Assembly: GCF_000220395.1 (NCBI RefSeq)
Contig: NW_004085958.1
Span: 102,976 to 166,975, forward strand
Reading direction: 5' to 3'
DNA: 64,000 nucleotides
Source: Ichthyophthirius multifiliis
Taxonomy: Eukaryota > Ciliophora > Oligohymenophorea > Hymenostomatida
Position numbers and translations under genes: made by a program. Positions within the stretch are counted from its first letter, which is position 1, and each line of letters opens with the position of its first letter. The notes under the pieces were generated by a model that was given only the letters and a program-made list of their open reading frames with translations, was not told where the DNA came from and made no database searches. Shown in pieces: positions 35,608-50,848 of the stretch.

Positions 35608-36986
35608 TATATTTAAAAAGTATATATTTAATTCTGTTTATTACTTATATCTGTGATAATTAACAATAACTTTAAATATAAATATAGTATTATTTTAATT
35701 TTAATAAAGTTATTTTTTTAAAATATGATCATAAAATTATTAATAAAAGAAGAATTAATTAGATTAAATGTTATTTTTATATACAAAAAAAATAAAAAAA
35801 TTAATAACTTTTTTTAATACTTAATAAGAAAAATACAATTATTATAAAATATATATATATAATTAATTTAATACTATAAAATATAGAAGAAACTTATTAT
35901 ACATATTTATAAATAGAAAAGATATTTTCATATATTGTGTAAATTTTTATAATTTATTAATATATTTTTTGGAATAATACTAAAAACTTATAATTAATTC
36001 ATAAATAGTATTATATTTTTAATATTTATTATAACTTTAAATCTATTTATATATAGTATTAAAATAATTAATGTAAAAATAATATAAAATTTAAACAAAT
36101 AGTTTTATCATAATAAATAAAATAATTTAACATTTGATACTTAAACACATCTTTTTTTAAATAAAGTAGACAAATCTTGGCTTGAAAATTATTTAATAAG
36201 TATGATAATGAAAGAAAATTAAGTTATATCAATATATATATTACTAATAACAGTAGTATTTTATCAGGCTAAATTACTTGGTAGAAATTTTAAAAAGTAA
36301 AGTAAAAATTAAAATAATATAAACCTTAAATGAAGAGTAAAATATTGATTGTAAAATAATTTTAAGGTTAGAAAATTATTCATAAATATAAAATAGATAC
36401 TTTAGTGTGTATTTTAATGATCATACATAGATTAGTTATTAAAAATATATTTTAGAAAAATGGGGACTTTAAAAGATACACTTATAGGAAACATATCCTA
36501 ATCAGCTTAAAATACTGATATTAATTAAGTAGGAAGAGTTTCATTAATAAAATATGAGTATATTTTATATAAAATAGTAATAAATTAATTAAAATTAACA
36601 AAAAAAATGTATATTTAAATATATTATAAATTAAATATAATAGATTATAAAAATAATTAGATGATTGATTATTTTTTTTAAAATAGAATGTTATATATAA
36701 TGGAAAGTTTAATATTATAAAATTTTAAAAACTTTATGATAAAGATAATATTTAAAAAATTAATAATTTTTATATAATTTTTTAGAATAAAAATATTTAG
36801 ATTGTATATTAATATATATGTATTATTTTTTTTTTTTAGTGTAAAATTTTTTGAATATATAAAATAATATAATTATTGACGCGGTAAAAAATAAGATATA
36901 AATAAATTATAATTGATTTATTATATAAAATGTAATAAACACTTAATTTCATTTCCAAAAAACATGTTTAGGCTCAAGTTTAAAAA
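35608..36986. other. Intergenic, 1.4 kb
   Basis: AT-rich spacer. From about 36120 to 36560 the sequence is more complex than its surroundings and includes a short peptide-coding fragment (separate entry). The remainder shows nothing. Confidence 0.45.
36460..36540 (+). pseudogene. Possible fragment resembling ATP synthase alpha N-terminus
   Basis: An ATG opens MGTLKDTLIGNISQSAQN then TDINQVGRV, which recalls the segment just before the invariant GDGIAR motif of F1 alpha subunits. After GRV the similarity stops and the frame becomes Lys/Ile/Tyr-rich low complexity. No continuation or plausible acceptor was found downstream. It could be a gene fragment, a presequence-like chance match, or an unrelated short gene. 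Tentative. Confidence 0.25.
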
Positions 36987-38293
36987 ATGGAAGAAGAGCA
37001 TACATAAAATAATAGGATGCCATGGGTAGAAAAATAGTAAAAATATAAATAAATAAAATAAACAAAATAAATAAATAATTAAACAAATAAATATATTATA
37101 GTCGTCCAAATAAAATTGATGAAGTTAGTTATTAGGAAGAAGTTGTAAAATCTTTAGAAGGAGTACTTTAAACTGGAAATGTAAATAAAATATTTAATAA
37201 AAAAATATAAATAAAATTTACTTAAGCTTCCACACATAATTTTTCATGGACCTCCTGGAACTGGTAAAACTTCAAGTATTTTAGCCTTTGCAAAATAATT
37301 ATATGGACCAAATTTCTATAGAGATCGTATATTGGAATTAAATGCTTCAGATGATAGAGGAATATAAGTTGTTCGTGAAAAAATAAAAAAATTTGCTTAA
37401 TAAGTAGTTGTGAAAAATCCTGATAAGTAATTTTTTTTTTATTAAAATTAAAAATCGTATTAATTATTTTAAATTAGAAATTATAAATGCCCTAATTATA
37501 AAATAATTATTTTAGATGAAGCTGATTCTATGACTACTGAGGCTTAATCGGCTTTGAGAAGAATTATAGAAGATAATTCATCTACAACTCGTTTTTGTAT
37601 CATTTGCAATTATATAACTAAGTAAATAAATAATAATATATATATATATATATATTTATGTTATTTTTTTTTAATAAATTAGAATTATTGAACCTTTAGC
37701 ATCTAGATGTGTAAAATTTAGATTTAAACCAATAGTGGAAGAGGCTTAATTGTGTAAATTAAAAGAAATTTGTGATAAGGAATATATATAGTATGAAGAT
37801 TAGGCTTTAGAGAAACTTATTCACATCTCTAATGGAGATTTGAGAAAAAGCGTTAATTTAATTTAATCAGCTAGTACTTTGTTTAATAAATCTATTAATT
37901 TACAGACTGTTTTAGAAATTTCAGGGGTATATTATTAATTACTTATATATTTTAATAATGTTTAAAAAAAAAAAAAATTAAAACTAGAGTATACCAGATG
38001 AACATGTAATTAATTTATATGAAGTATTATTATAGAAAAATTTAAACGAATTAAGAAAATCTGTTTAATAGTTTATTTACTAGGGATTTTCAGCTGATTA
38101 ATTAATTAATTAATTTTCGGATATTATTTTATATTCCAATGATATTAATGAGATTAAAAAAGCAAGAATTTTCGAAAAAATAGCTTAGGCGGATTAAGGA
38201 TTAAATGAAAGGGCAGATAGCGAATTGTAAATTTTAAATATGTTTTCGTGTATTCTTTCAATTTTAACTTCTTAAGATTTTCCAAGAACTTGA
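36987..38293 (+). CDS. RFC4: Replication factor C small subunit (RFC4-type)
   Basis: AAA+ subunit of the clamp loader that places PCNA on primed DNA; nuclear. Six exons (introns 37037-37101, 37181-37226, 37427-37477, 37622-37682, 37927-37987) give 340 residues. The start has MPWVEKYRPNKIDEVSYQ, as in RFC4/yeast Rfc2. Walker A is FHGPPGTGKTSS, then RILELNASDDRGIQVVRE, Walker B IIILDEADSMT, sensor 1 TTRFCIICNYI, and the arginine-finger motif LASRCVKFRF. The lid and collar follow (SNGDLRKSVNLIQSA). All catalytic elements are intact and all splice phases agree. The IQVVREKIKKFAQQ segment favours RFC4 over the RFC2, 3 and 5 paralogues. Confidence 0.93.
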
Positions 38294-39072
38294 TATTAAT
38301 TATTCTTTATTTTTCTTTTATATATATATAATATGGAGTTTTTTATTTTTTAAAAAAAAATTAGAATTTAAATATTTATTTAATATATGTTATTTTTTAT
38401 ATTCTTTTTTCGTTTAATTAATACTATAATAATTTGATTTTTTTATATTAATTATTTTTTATATATTGAAATTATTATAAATGAAAAAATAATTATTTTT
38501 TTCTTCTTAAATATATATATAATATTTAAACAATAATATTCTTTAGTTATACTTATTTTTTTATCTTTTAACTTTTTCTTTTACATTATTATTTATTTAA
38601 ATTCCTTTGTTATTTTCAATATCAAATTTAAATTCTTATTTTTTATGTGGTGTTGGAAGTTTTTAAACAGCTTAATAATCATTAGTTTTTAAATTAGTTA
38701 ATTTATTATTAGTATATAAATATATTTCTTTCTATTTAAAAATAAGTTCTTCTTTTCTTGTTCATTAGAAAGTTAATATTTATGAATTTTTTGATAAATT
38801 AAGTTTTAAATTAATATGTTTTTTTTATATTTCTTGAATGTATTTAAAATGCGTAAATATTTGTAAATATTATTTTAAAAAAAATTAATAATTTTTACAG
38901 AAAAAATTAATTTTCAAAATCTTAAAACAGTTTCCGATAAAAAATAAAATAAAAATATTAATAAAAAATGTTTTATTTTTTATTTATTTTTAAAAAATAA
39001 ATAATATATATGAAAAAAAAAAAAAAATATTAATATATATATATTATTATTATTTATTTGTATCTTTATTTT
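38294..39072. other. Spacer with possible minus-strand exon
   Basis: On the minus strand, about 38770 down to 38540, there is a codon-like frame: KEELIFKQKEIYLYT, then NDYQAVQKLPTPHKKQEFKF. It has no ATG in frame and no clear donor or acceptor, so it may be the 3' exon of a small gene with an unresolved start. The rest is AT-rich. Confidence 0.35.
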
Positions 39073-39633
39073 TCAATTAGATACTGAATTTCCTCTTGAT
39101 GAATTTTTATTATTTTTTGGTGAATTAGATCTTTTATTAATAGTATTAAAATTTTTCTTATTATTATTTCTATCTTCACAACTATTACTTCTTCTCTTTT
39201 TTGATTTGCTTCTATTTTCTACACTATTATTTCTCCTTTTTTCGTAACTTCTTCTTCTAGTATTTTCGGTTTTTTTACTTTCATCTTTTCTTTTACTTTC
39301 ATCCCTTTTTTTACTATTTTCTCTTTTTCTACTATCATCACGTTTTCTACTATAATCTCTTTTTCTACTATTTTCCCTTCTACGGCTATTATCTCTTTTT
39401 CTACTATCATCTCTTCTTCTACTAGTATCTCTTCTTTTACTATTATCTCTTTTTCTACTATTATCTCTTCGTTTATATCTTATTTTAAAAATAAATATAA
39501 AAATTATTTAAAAAATACCTATCAGAAGATCTTGAAGTTTTCCTAATTCTTGACTCAGAGCTAGAACGTGAATATTTTCCTTTAAAAATATTTATAAATA
39601 TAAATATAAATGTAAATATAAATATAAATATAA

Positions 39634-39708
<75 letters not shown>

Positions 39709-40647
39709 CATTACTTCTAGAGTTTGAACGAGATGGTCTTCTTCTTCTTCTTCTGCTACTTGCTGATCTTGTTCTGCTTCTTTCTCTTTATTATTTATTA
39801 AGAAGATTTTTTATTTTTTAAGAAGAATTATTTTTTCTATATATTTGAAGATATTTTTTGTTAATTTTATTTATAAATTTTTATTTTTTTTTTCTAAATT
39901 TTTATTTATCAACATTTTTATTTTTAATTTTTTTTTATTTTATTTTTATTTACTATTTATATATTTTTATATTTTTTATTTTTTAAATACCTACAATCTT
40001 TCTATTTATGACTTGTTGAACCACATTTATAACATTTATATCTATCTATTTAAAATTTATTTTTAAGTATAAATTTATTTTTATAATTTACTATCTCCGT
40101 ATTTTTTCTACAATCTTTCATATGATGATTAATTCTTCCACAATAATGGCAATTTTACAATCTTTTTTTTCTACCTCCATTACCAAATTCTATTCTTAAT
40201 TATTTTCCTTTAAATTCATAATTATTGTATCTTTTATTTTAATTTTTTAATTAAAAATTCTATTATTTTTTATATTATTTTTTACTCATCTAAAGCATCT
40301 TTGGCATCTCTATGATCTTCAAATTCTATAAAACCATAATTATTTGCCCCTTTTGATTTGATTTTTATTTCTCGTATTTTGCCGAATTTTATAAATAGAT
40401 TTTCTACATCTCTTTCTGTTGCCTTTTTTTATTTTTCCAATAAAAAAAAATAAAAAAAAAAAGATTTAATATTAATTTATATATATATATATATAAGTAT
40501 TTATGTCTAATGAATGCATTTTTTTATTTATTTTTTTAAATTTATTACATCTTTTGATAAATTTCCTAAAAATAATTTTGTACTGTTTTATTCTTCTTTA
40601 TCATTATATTTTTCTTTATTTCTTGATTAACTTTTACTTTTGCTCAT
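39073..40647 (-). CDS. SR splicing factor: RRM, two zinc knuckles, RS domain
   Basis: Nuclear pre-mRNA splicing regulator of the SRSF7/RSZ type. Six exons (introns 40423-40548, 40231-40285, 39837-39990, 39580-39714, 39479-39518) give 354 residues. The RRM has KLFLGNLSKD (RNP2), NNYGFIEFED (RNP1) and GKQLRIEFGNGG. Two CCHC knuckles follow, CHYCGRINHHMKDC and CYKCGSTSHKQKDC, where SRSF7 has one. A first RS block (RTRSASSRRRRRRPSRSNS) precedes a long array of about a dozen hexapeptides of type RKRDNS or RRRDDS, each with one Ser set in basic/acidic residues. The first RRM intron lies exactly between RNP2 and helix 1. Phosphorylation of the array by SR kinases is expected. Confidence 0.9.
39596..39706. 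repeat. (TAAATA)n then (TA)n in SR-factor intron
   Basis: A hexanucleotide AAATAT-type run followed by about 55 bases of pure TA lies inside an intron of the SR gene. Confidence 0.85.
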
Positions 40648-41488
40648 TTTTTTGTGTTTTTTTTTTTTATTATTATTATTTTTTATTTTTTCTCTCTCTT
40701 ATAAATTTATTTTTTTATTTTTATTTAAATATTTATATCAATAAGTTAATATTAAAACAAAACAAAAAAAAAAGTAGAAAAAAAAAAAAAAAAAAAAATA
40801 TTAAATTAATGTATATCCGCGTAATAAATTAAAATTTATTAAATTTAAAATTAAAAATATATATTTAATTTATATTATTATTATTTTATTTATTCTAAAC
40901 ATATAAAAAAAAAAGATATTTATTTTTTTATTTTATTATATATAATATTGTATTATAAATATAAAGCTAAAAATTAATATTATATTAACTAAAATAAATG
41001 AGTTAAAATGATATAATTATAAATAAAAAATAATTTACTAAAATAATAAAATAAAACTAAAATATTATTTTTTAATACCAATATAAAAAACAAATAAATT
41101 TTATAGAAAAAAAAAAAACATGAAATAAATATATATTTTACATTTTTTTATTTAGAAAAAATAAATATAATAAATCTATAAATTTTTATATAAAATATTT
41201 ATAATTGAAAAAAATATATATTTATATATATTTATATATATATATTTTTATATATATTTATATATATTTTTATTTATACTAATATTTTTTCTAATTACCT
41301 TTTATTTTTAATATTAGACAATATATATAAAGATTTAATGTTAATATTAAATATTAATTTTTTTCGTTTTGTTTTTTTAGTAATAAAATAAAAAAAATCA
41401 CTTATATTTTTATATATATAGTAATAATAATAATTATTTTTTTTTTTCTAAACTTAAATGAAAAAATTCCATATAATTATAAATAAAT
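40648..41488. other. AT-rich spacer
   Basis: Promoter side of the SR-factor gene and 3' side of the amine oxidase gene. Contains nested TATATTTA runs near 41210-41270. No gene seen. Confidence 0.5.
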
Positions 41489-42820
41489 TCATAAGCTAAC
41501 CATATTTTTAAAATCCTCTTTTTATCTTTCTAAAATATTATCCATTTAAATAATTTTATGTGCTTCTCTAATTCCTGTATCTAATGCGCCATTTGCAGTT
41601 TAAAAATAAACTGGATGTGTAGCTTCTCCTGCGAAAAAAAGGTTTCCATTGACTTCATTTGCTAGTATTTTTCTCGAATTTTCTGCATTTAAAACAGGAT
41701 AAGAATATGTTCCTTCAATATATTTAATTTAAGAGTACTCTATCCATAGATAGTCTTCAAGAAGATCTTCAATATTTTTAAAATTGAATACTTTTCCTAA
41801 TTTTTAGTAGAGATTTTTTAAAATAATTTCCCTTTTTTATTCATTATTCATATCTAAACCGATTTGACCTGATACTAAACAACCTAAAATAAACTAATTA
41901 TTACATCTAAAAGAAGAGCAATCCCATAAAAATCCAATATCAGTTCTTAAAAAAATAATTCCCATGCTTTTTGGCCAAAACTTCCTCTTAAATTTTAAAA
42001 AAAGCTTACCTCCAGTACCCATTTGTAAATTTTGGATAGCTTTTTATTTTTCTAAAGGAAGTTCAGGTTCAAATTTAATTGAATTGTTTTTTAATTACGA
42101 AATTGGTACTGTCAAAATGATTTTTTCTCCTTCGTAAATATTCCCTTATGAATCCCAAATTTTAACTTTTTATTAATTTTAGTAATTTATTCTAACTATA
42201 GGAGTATTATATTTAATAAAAGGAAGTACTTTTGCATATTTTATCTCTAAAAAATCTAAATGACTCCCATTTTGAATTAAATAATTTTTATCATGATCTG
42301 AATTAAATCCTTTTTGGAAATCTAAATATTCTCTAATAGACATTTTTTCAATTTCTGTGCCGTTTTCAGTTCCCCAAAAGTGTCTATAGAAATCCCAGAT
42401 TTTCTCATTTAAATTTTATTCTAAAAAATAATCTTTTACAGATAAATTATAGGGTATGTTTTAAATATCTACCTTTGTTTTTTCATAAAAATCATTCAAT
42501 TTATATTTCTACATAAAATCTTCTCTTTTTAAAAGTTTCTCATTCTCTATATCTTCTATATAGTGAATTAAATTCTTATCGGGAAATATATTTAAACCAC
42601 TCTCTTTTACATATTAGTAGTATTTGCTGTTTTTTACGTGGATTTCTTCAGCTCCTAGTTCTATAGGGAAGTTTGCAAATGTAGTGTTTTTACCTATACG
42701 GCCCCCATGGATATCACGGGCTTCGAAAATTTAGACTTAATAATTGTTTTCTAATAATTCAAAGGCAGCAGATAAACCAGAAATACCAGATCCGATTATT
42801 AAAATTGTTTTTTATGACAT
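41489..42820 (-). CDS. Flavin-containing amine oxidase (polyamine oxidase-like)
   Basis: FAD-dependent oxidoreductase. One intronless frame of 443 residues with no frame break. The dinucleotide-binding motif LIIGSGISGLSAAFELLE near the N-terminus is followed by FEARDIHGGRIG, then IELGAEEIHV, the usual first half of the FAD site. The middle has KMSIREYLDFQKGF and KIILTVPISQ. The C-terminal FAD motif is NLFFAGEATHPVYFQTANGA followed by LDTGIREAHKI. Length and motif spacing match plant and yeast polyamine oxidases and the MAO family; substrate (spermine, spermidine or other amine) cannot be decided. There is no signal peptide or SWIRM domain, so not LSD1. The C-terminus (KNMVSL) is not a clear peroxisomal signal. 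Confidence 0.9.
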
Positions 42821-44342
42821 TTTTTCTGTCTTTTTTTTATTGTTTTTTTTTTTTTTTCTTGGAAAGAAGTAGAAAAAAAAAAAATTATAATCAGAAATTT
42901 ATTATTATAAAAATATTTAAAATTTTTAAATTATAATTGCTTTATTATCTTTTATAATATTAAATTAAAATTATTAATTTTTTTTCTTTTCTTTTTAAAT
43001 AAAATTTGATATTAAAAGCTTTTTTTTTTTAATTTCTATATAAAAAATAAACTGATATATTATAAAAAATTTTAAAATTTTATGTAAAGGAAAATAATAA
43101 ATTAAGAAAAAAATATATAATATATAATATGATTATAATTTCATAAAAATTAAAATAATATTAGATAAATTTTAGTCAAAAATTATATGTAAATATTATA
43201 TTATTATATTATTTGTTTTATATTTGTGTATTAATTAATTATTATATAAATAGGAAATAAAAGAATAGAATAGAATAGATTATATAATTAAAAATATAAT
43301 TTTAATATAATTAAAATTGCGTAAATGATTTATATTTATTTTGTTAAAAAAAAAAAAATATTAATATTTTTTTTAAAATAAAAATAATTATTCCCCCTTA
43401 ATTTTAATTATCCTTTTTTTTTTTTTTCTCTTAATATTTTCTCACTTTTATTTTATATTAAGAATGTTATGTATATAATTTATAATCTAAATGAATATAT
43501 TTTTTATCTTTAAATATTAACTTATTACATTTTATTGCTTAAATTTTACACTATATTTGACTTTATTTAAAAAAAATTGTATAATTAAGTTTTTCTCTCT
43601 TTTAATTATTTTATTTTATTATTTATTTATTTTTAAAAAATTAAAAATAAATAATTTATTATGATTTGAAAAACTTATAGTAATAATGTCAAATAAATTG
43701 CTTTTATAATATTTTATTCATATTTATTTTTTTATTTGATAATAAAATAATTTTTATTCATATATGTTTTGATAATTTATAAATCATATATATATAAGAA
43801 AATATATTTTTTCATAAAAAATTAATTATTATAATTATTGATAAATTAAAGCATTAATTATGTAAATAAAAGAGCTTATCTTTTTTTAAAAATTATATTA
43901 TATTATATTATATTATATTATATTATATTATATTATATTATATTATATATAATTACATGGGTATAAATTATATATATAATAAATTTTTATTTATAAAGAA
44001 TTACATATTATACATTATATAAAAAAATTAATAATATTTAAAATTTTTATCAAAAAAGAAATAATATTTATAAATAAAGAATAAATAAAAAACTTAATAT
44101 TAATATTAATAATAATTTTTTTAAAAATATTAATTTATATACCTTATTAATGTCTTTCTATATAAATTTATAATATTTAGTACCAAAAAAAGTTTTTAAT
44201 TTTTACCAAAAAAAGTACGATTATATCTTTAGAATAATCTTATTTTTTATTTGAATAAAAATATTAAAAACCATTATATATATAAATAAAAGTAAAAATT
44301 CTGATTTTAAAATTTCTCAAAAGTTAATAAAGGAAGATTATT
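42821..44342. other. Intergenic, 1.5 kb
   Basis: AT-rich spacer upstream of the amine oxidase gene (-) and downstream of the CDPK (-). Includes an (ATTAT)n run at about 43892-43947. No coding frame seen. Confidence 0.5.
43892..43947. repeat. (ATTAT)n pentanucleotide repeat
   Basis: About eleven tandem ATTAT/TATTA units in non-coding sequence. Confidence 0.85.
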
Positions 44343-46259
<1,917 letters not shown>

Positions 46260-47463
46260 ATGTTTTTATAAAATATTAAAAAAGAAAGTTTATTTATTAC
46301 AAAGGTTTTTGTTTTTATTTGTGTATTATTAAATATATGAATATGATTTTATATTATAATTAGACTAATTTTATAAATTAATATATAATAAATTATAATA
46401 ATTGTTATCATTTGATTGATTTTTTAAAAATAATTTTAAAATAAATATATATGCATTTCGATATAACTTTAATATTTTTTAAAATTCATGTTTTATTAAT
46501 TATATAATTACAATAAAATCTAATTATTATTATATATATATATATAAAAATTTATTTATATTATTTAATTTTTATAATTTATTTGATAAACATATAAAAA
46601 AAAAAATATATTTTTAAGCGATTATTTTTTTTATATTAAATATAATAAGCTTATTTATTATTTATTTAATAATGTATTTATTTAAAAATATTTATTTATT
46701 GATATTTATATAATGTTATTTATAATTTCATTATATTTTCAAAAAAATTAATTATTAATATAATTAATAAAATATTAATAATTTTTTATATTTTTTTAAA
46801 TAAAAGAGAAATAAAATTAATTTGATTATTATGAAAAAAATACATATAATATAAAATTAATAATTTTTTTTTTAAATTTAATTTTATAAAAAATAATTAT
46901 AACTAATTAAAATATATATTTATAAGAAATATCTTTTTATTTAAAATAAATTAATTTTAAAAAAATATATATAAAATTAATTATTAATATTTTATTTTTA
47001 AAAAATCATATATTGCTGCAATATTATTAATTTTTAATTTATTTAATTTTGTTTTTTAATGTATAAATTTAATATTTATATTTTTTCATAATTATATTAA
47101 TTATATATAAATAAAATATTTTAATTATATTAATTTTTTTAATTATCATTAATATATATGAAAATATATATTAATATAATTACGTTTTATATTATAATTT
47201 TTATGTTTATACATTTTATTTTCTTAATAAATCTTAAATTTTGTTTAATTTTTTTAATTATATGACTTTTATTGTATTTTATTATTGGAAAAAAAAGAAA
47301 ATAAAAATAAATTTAAAGCAAATCTAAAAAAAAAAAATATAAATTAAAAAACATAATAAATTAAAAATTCAGCTAAATTTTATTAAAAACAAAAAATCTA
47401 AAAATAAATGAAATATTTAAAAATGAAAAAAATTTCATTTATTATATTATAAATTAAAATATT

Positions 47464-47505
<42 letters not shown>

Positions 47506-50500
47506 AATATTATCAAAAAATAAAATAGGTGTTTAGTGTAATGTTAATATCGATAGTTATATGAAACATATTATTTTCGGCAGCAATAAGTTATGCCTGC
47601 ATATTAAGTTATTTTCAGCAATCAAAGTTATAATAAAATTATCAGGCAAGATTAAAGTTATTTTAAGTAAATAAAAAAGGATTATAATTCAATTAAATAT
47701 AAAAATTATATCTTGGTTTCGTAAAATTATACACAATATTATTTTTTTCAGCATTATTCTACAAATTATAATACATTTAATATATTTTTTTCTTAATATA
47801 ACTTATTATTTGTGCAGTATTTTATACAGTATTAATAAGAATAGAAGTTTTAATAAAAAATAATAAATTTTACAAGTAAATTTTTCAAATAAATAAAAAT
47901 ATTTTTAATCTAAATTATTTAAAGATGTTTTATGATTAAGAAAAACCAATTTAATTCTACTATTGTACTGTAAAAAGAGAAAAAAATAAATGTATTTTAT
48001 TTATGGTAATCTAAATTCTAAATAGTCAAAAATTATAAGTCATATCATTTTTGGTTTTTTTCATATGAAAAATATATACTACATAAAAAATACATTTGTA
48101 ATTAATGTTTTCTTTATAATTAATGGTTTATAATTATATCTTTAATAAATAAATTTTGATTTATTTTTATTATAATGTTTATAATATAATAAACATTAAA
48201 AAGAAAACTATATTTTAATTTAATAATTTTGTTTTTCGAAAATATATAATTAACAAAAATTAAAAAAATAAATATTTAGATATAAATATTAATATATATA
48301 TACATTTATAAATATTTACTTTTATATTTAATTATAATTATTATTATTTATTTTATTAATTTTTAGTTTATTTAATAATTAACTATTTATAAATAATGTT
48401 AATTATATTTTATAAATATTTTTTTTATCTTTTTATAATAATTAATTATTTTTAATTAAATTCTTTTTTTATTTTACTCTTTTTTTTCTTTTATTTTTTT
48501 TAATGTTTATTTTTTTATTATTAAATGAAAATAATATATATTTATCATTATATAAATATTAAAATATTCAAAATTTAAATATATTAGAATATTTTAATTA
48601 TTAATTTTTTATAAATAAATAAAAAATATTTATATTGTTTATTTTTAAAATAATACTATCTATTATTTCGATTTTAATATAGAATATAAATTTAAATTTT
48701 AAAAAAGATTAATAAAACATTTTATTATTATATAAATAACTAATATAATTGTAAATTTTTAGATTTTAGATAAAAAAAATATTATTTTATATCTATATTT
48801 TTAATTTAAATCATTAAATTTAATTAAATAATAAAATTCTAAAATAAAAATTAACCTTAAATTAAAATGGAAAATGAAATTTATTTTATTTAAAATAAAA
48901 AAAGGAAAACATTTTAAGAATAATACAAGAGAAATTATTTTTAATTATTAAAAATTAATTTAAAAAATTTTAAACTAATTTATTATAAATATATTAAAAT
49001 ATATAAATATAAAATAATTTATATAAATTATTTTTATTCTTTTTATTTAAAGTATACATAAATAATATATTTTATATAAAAAATATATTTATCAATAATT
49101 AATATATTAAAATATTTTTTTTAGATATATGATATATATACAATTTTTTATTTATTTTATTATATATTTAAAATAAAATAAATAATAAATTAAAAAGTGA
49201 TTTATTTTTTTCAATAAGATTTATATATTTTTTAGACATCAAGAAAATAATTTGGTATGAATTTTTCACATTCAAAACTTTTTTTTAAAAAAAATAAATA
49301 AATAAAATAAATGAAATTATATTAATAGATATATATAATTAAAATTTTTACTCAAGATATTTGTCTCTAGAATCCTTTTAAATCAATTTATATGTAAAAT
49401 AAAAATCTATTTTATTTTAAAAAAATAAAATATAAAAAGAAAATAATTACTTTCGATATTATAATCTTTAATTTAACTTTTAATATAGGACAAATGATAT
49501 TAATAAAATTCATTATAATTATCCATATTTTATACAAATTAATTATATTGTTAATTTACTATTCCATTTATGTATAATTGACTAATTTGTTCTATAAATA
49601 TAGAAAAATTTTAAAATAATTAATATTTTTACATATTATGTAAATTAAATAAGTCTTTTTTCATTTTAGAATAAATTAAACTTTAAGATTAAACTAGAGA
49701 ATTGTGAAAAACTCATTTCTTATAAATCTATATCTGAAAAAAGATTAAAAATCTTTCTTATTAATCTAAATTCATAATTCTCGCATTATAAATATTTAAA
49801 AATAATATCAAATTCTTAAAAAGAAACCTTATTTTTAAATCCAAACTTAAAAAAAAATATGATTATTAATTTAAAATATTTATTTAATTTTTTATAAATA
49901 TATTTATATTAAAAAAAATTAAAAAAAATTAATTTTAGAATAAAAGATATTTAAAATATTTAAAATAATATTTAAAATAAATTTTATATATATATATAAG
50001 TGTAAAATATTTAAATATAATTTATTTATATATTAAAAATTTATATAATTATATTAAAAAATAGACATATATATATAATATATATAAAATTTATATTTAT
50101 CTATAAATATTAAATATAAATATATTTATATCTTTACTTATTTTTAATATTTTAAATATTTAAAATATAAATATATATATAATTTTACTTAAAATGCGTA
50201 TTTAAATTTATCCTACATTACATTTTTTAAATATTAAAATAGATCTAATTAATCTTAAATAAAAATATCAAATTCAATATAATCTTATGTTCTATATAAA
50301 ATCTTTTTAAAAAATAATTTTATTATACATAATTATAAATATAAAATAAAATAATATATATTTATTAATAAATTTTAATTATTATTATTATATTATTTGT
50401 TTATTAAAATATATAAAAATAATAATTTTTTTTATTATTAATTATATTAAACTATAAAATGATATAACATTTTCATAAACTTCATTTATTCTTGGATAAT

Positions 50501-50848
50501 TTTTATACTATATGAAAAACCAATTTTAAATCAAATTAATAGCATTTTACTTTTTTATTAAAATAGAAAAAAATATAATATTAAAATATTTATATATTTA
50601 TTTAAGACTTTAAAAAAAGATTATATATATAAAAAATATAAAAAATAATAATATAATTATATAAAAATATAATTTTATAATTTTTATATATATATATTAT
50701 TTATATATTTATATATTTATATATGTATTATACTTTTAATATAACATCATTTTCTATAAATTTATAAGCTTCTAAATATAAAATATATTAATCTTAAGTA
50801 AGGAAATTATTTTTTAATTAAAAAAAATTTAAGAAATGTAAAATTCTT
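46260..50848. other. 4.6-kb gene-free AT-rich stretch
   Basis: The longest spacer in the window. Mostly simple A/T sequence with TA runs (47470-47500). A sub-region near 47520-47690 is more complex (own entry). A TGA-free frame runs on the plus strand from ATG 49311 to TGA 49862 (183 codons, Ile/Lys/Leu-rich), but its length is not significant at this base composition. I see no credible gene. Confidence 0.5.
47520..47690. other. Higher-complexity island of unknown nature
   Basis: Within the gene-poor stretch this segment has clearly more G and C (tcggcagcaa, atgcctgcat, tcaggcaaga) and no good reading frame on either strand. It could be an unannotated ncRNA, a relic of a gene, or regulatory DNA. 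Confidence 0.3.

Noticed and set aside
49311-49862. 183-codon TGA-free frame on the plus strand
   Set aside because: With so little G, frames this long arise by chance. Composition is Ile/Lys/Leu background with no motif, signal or intron support.
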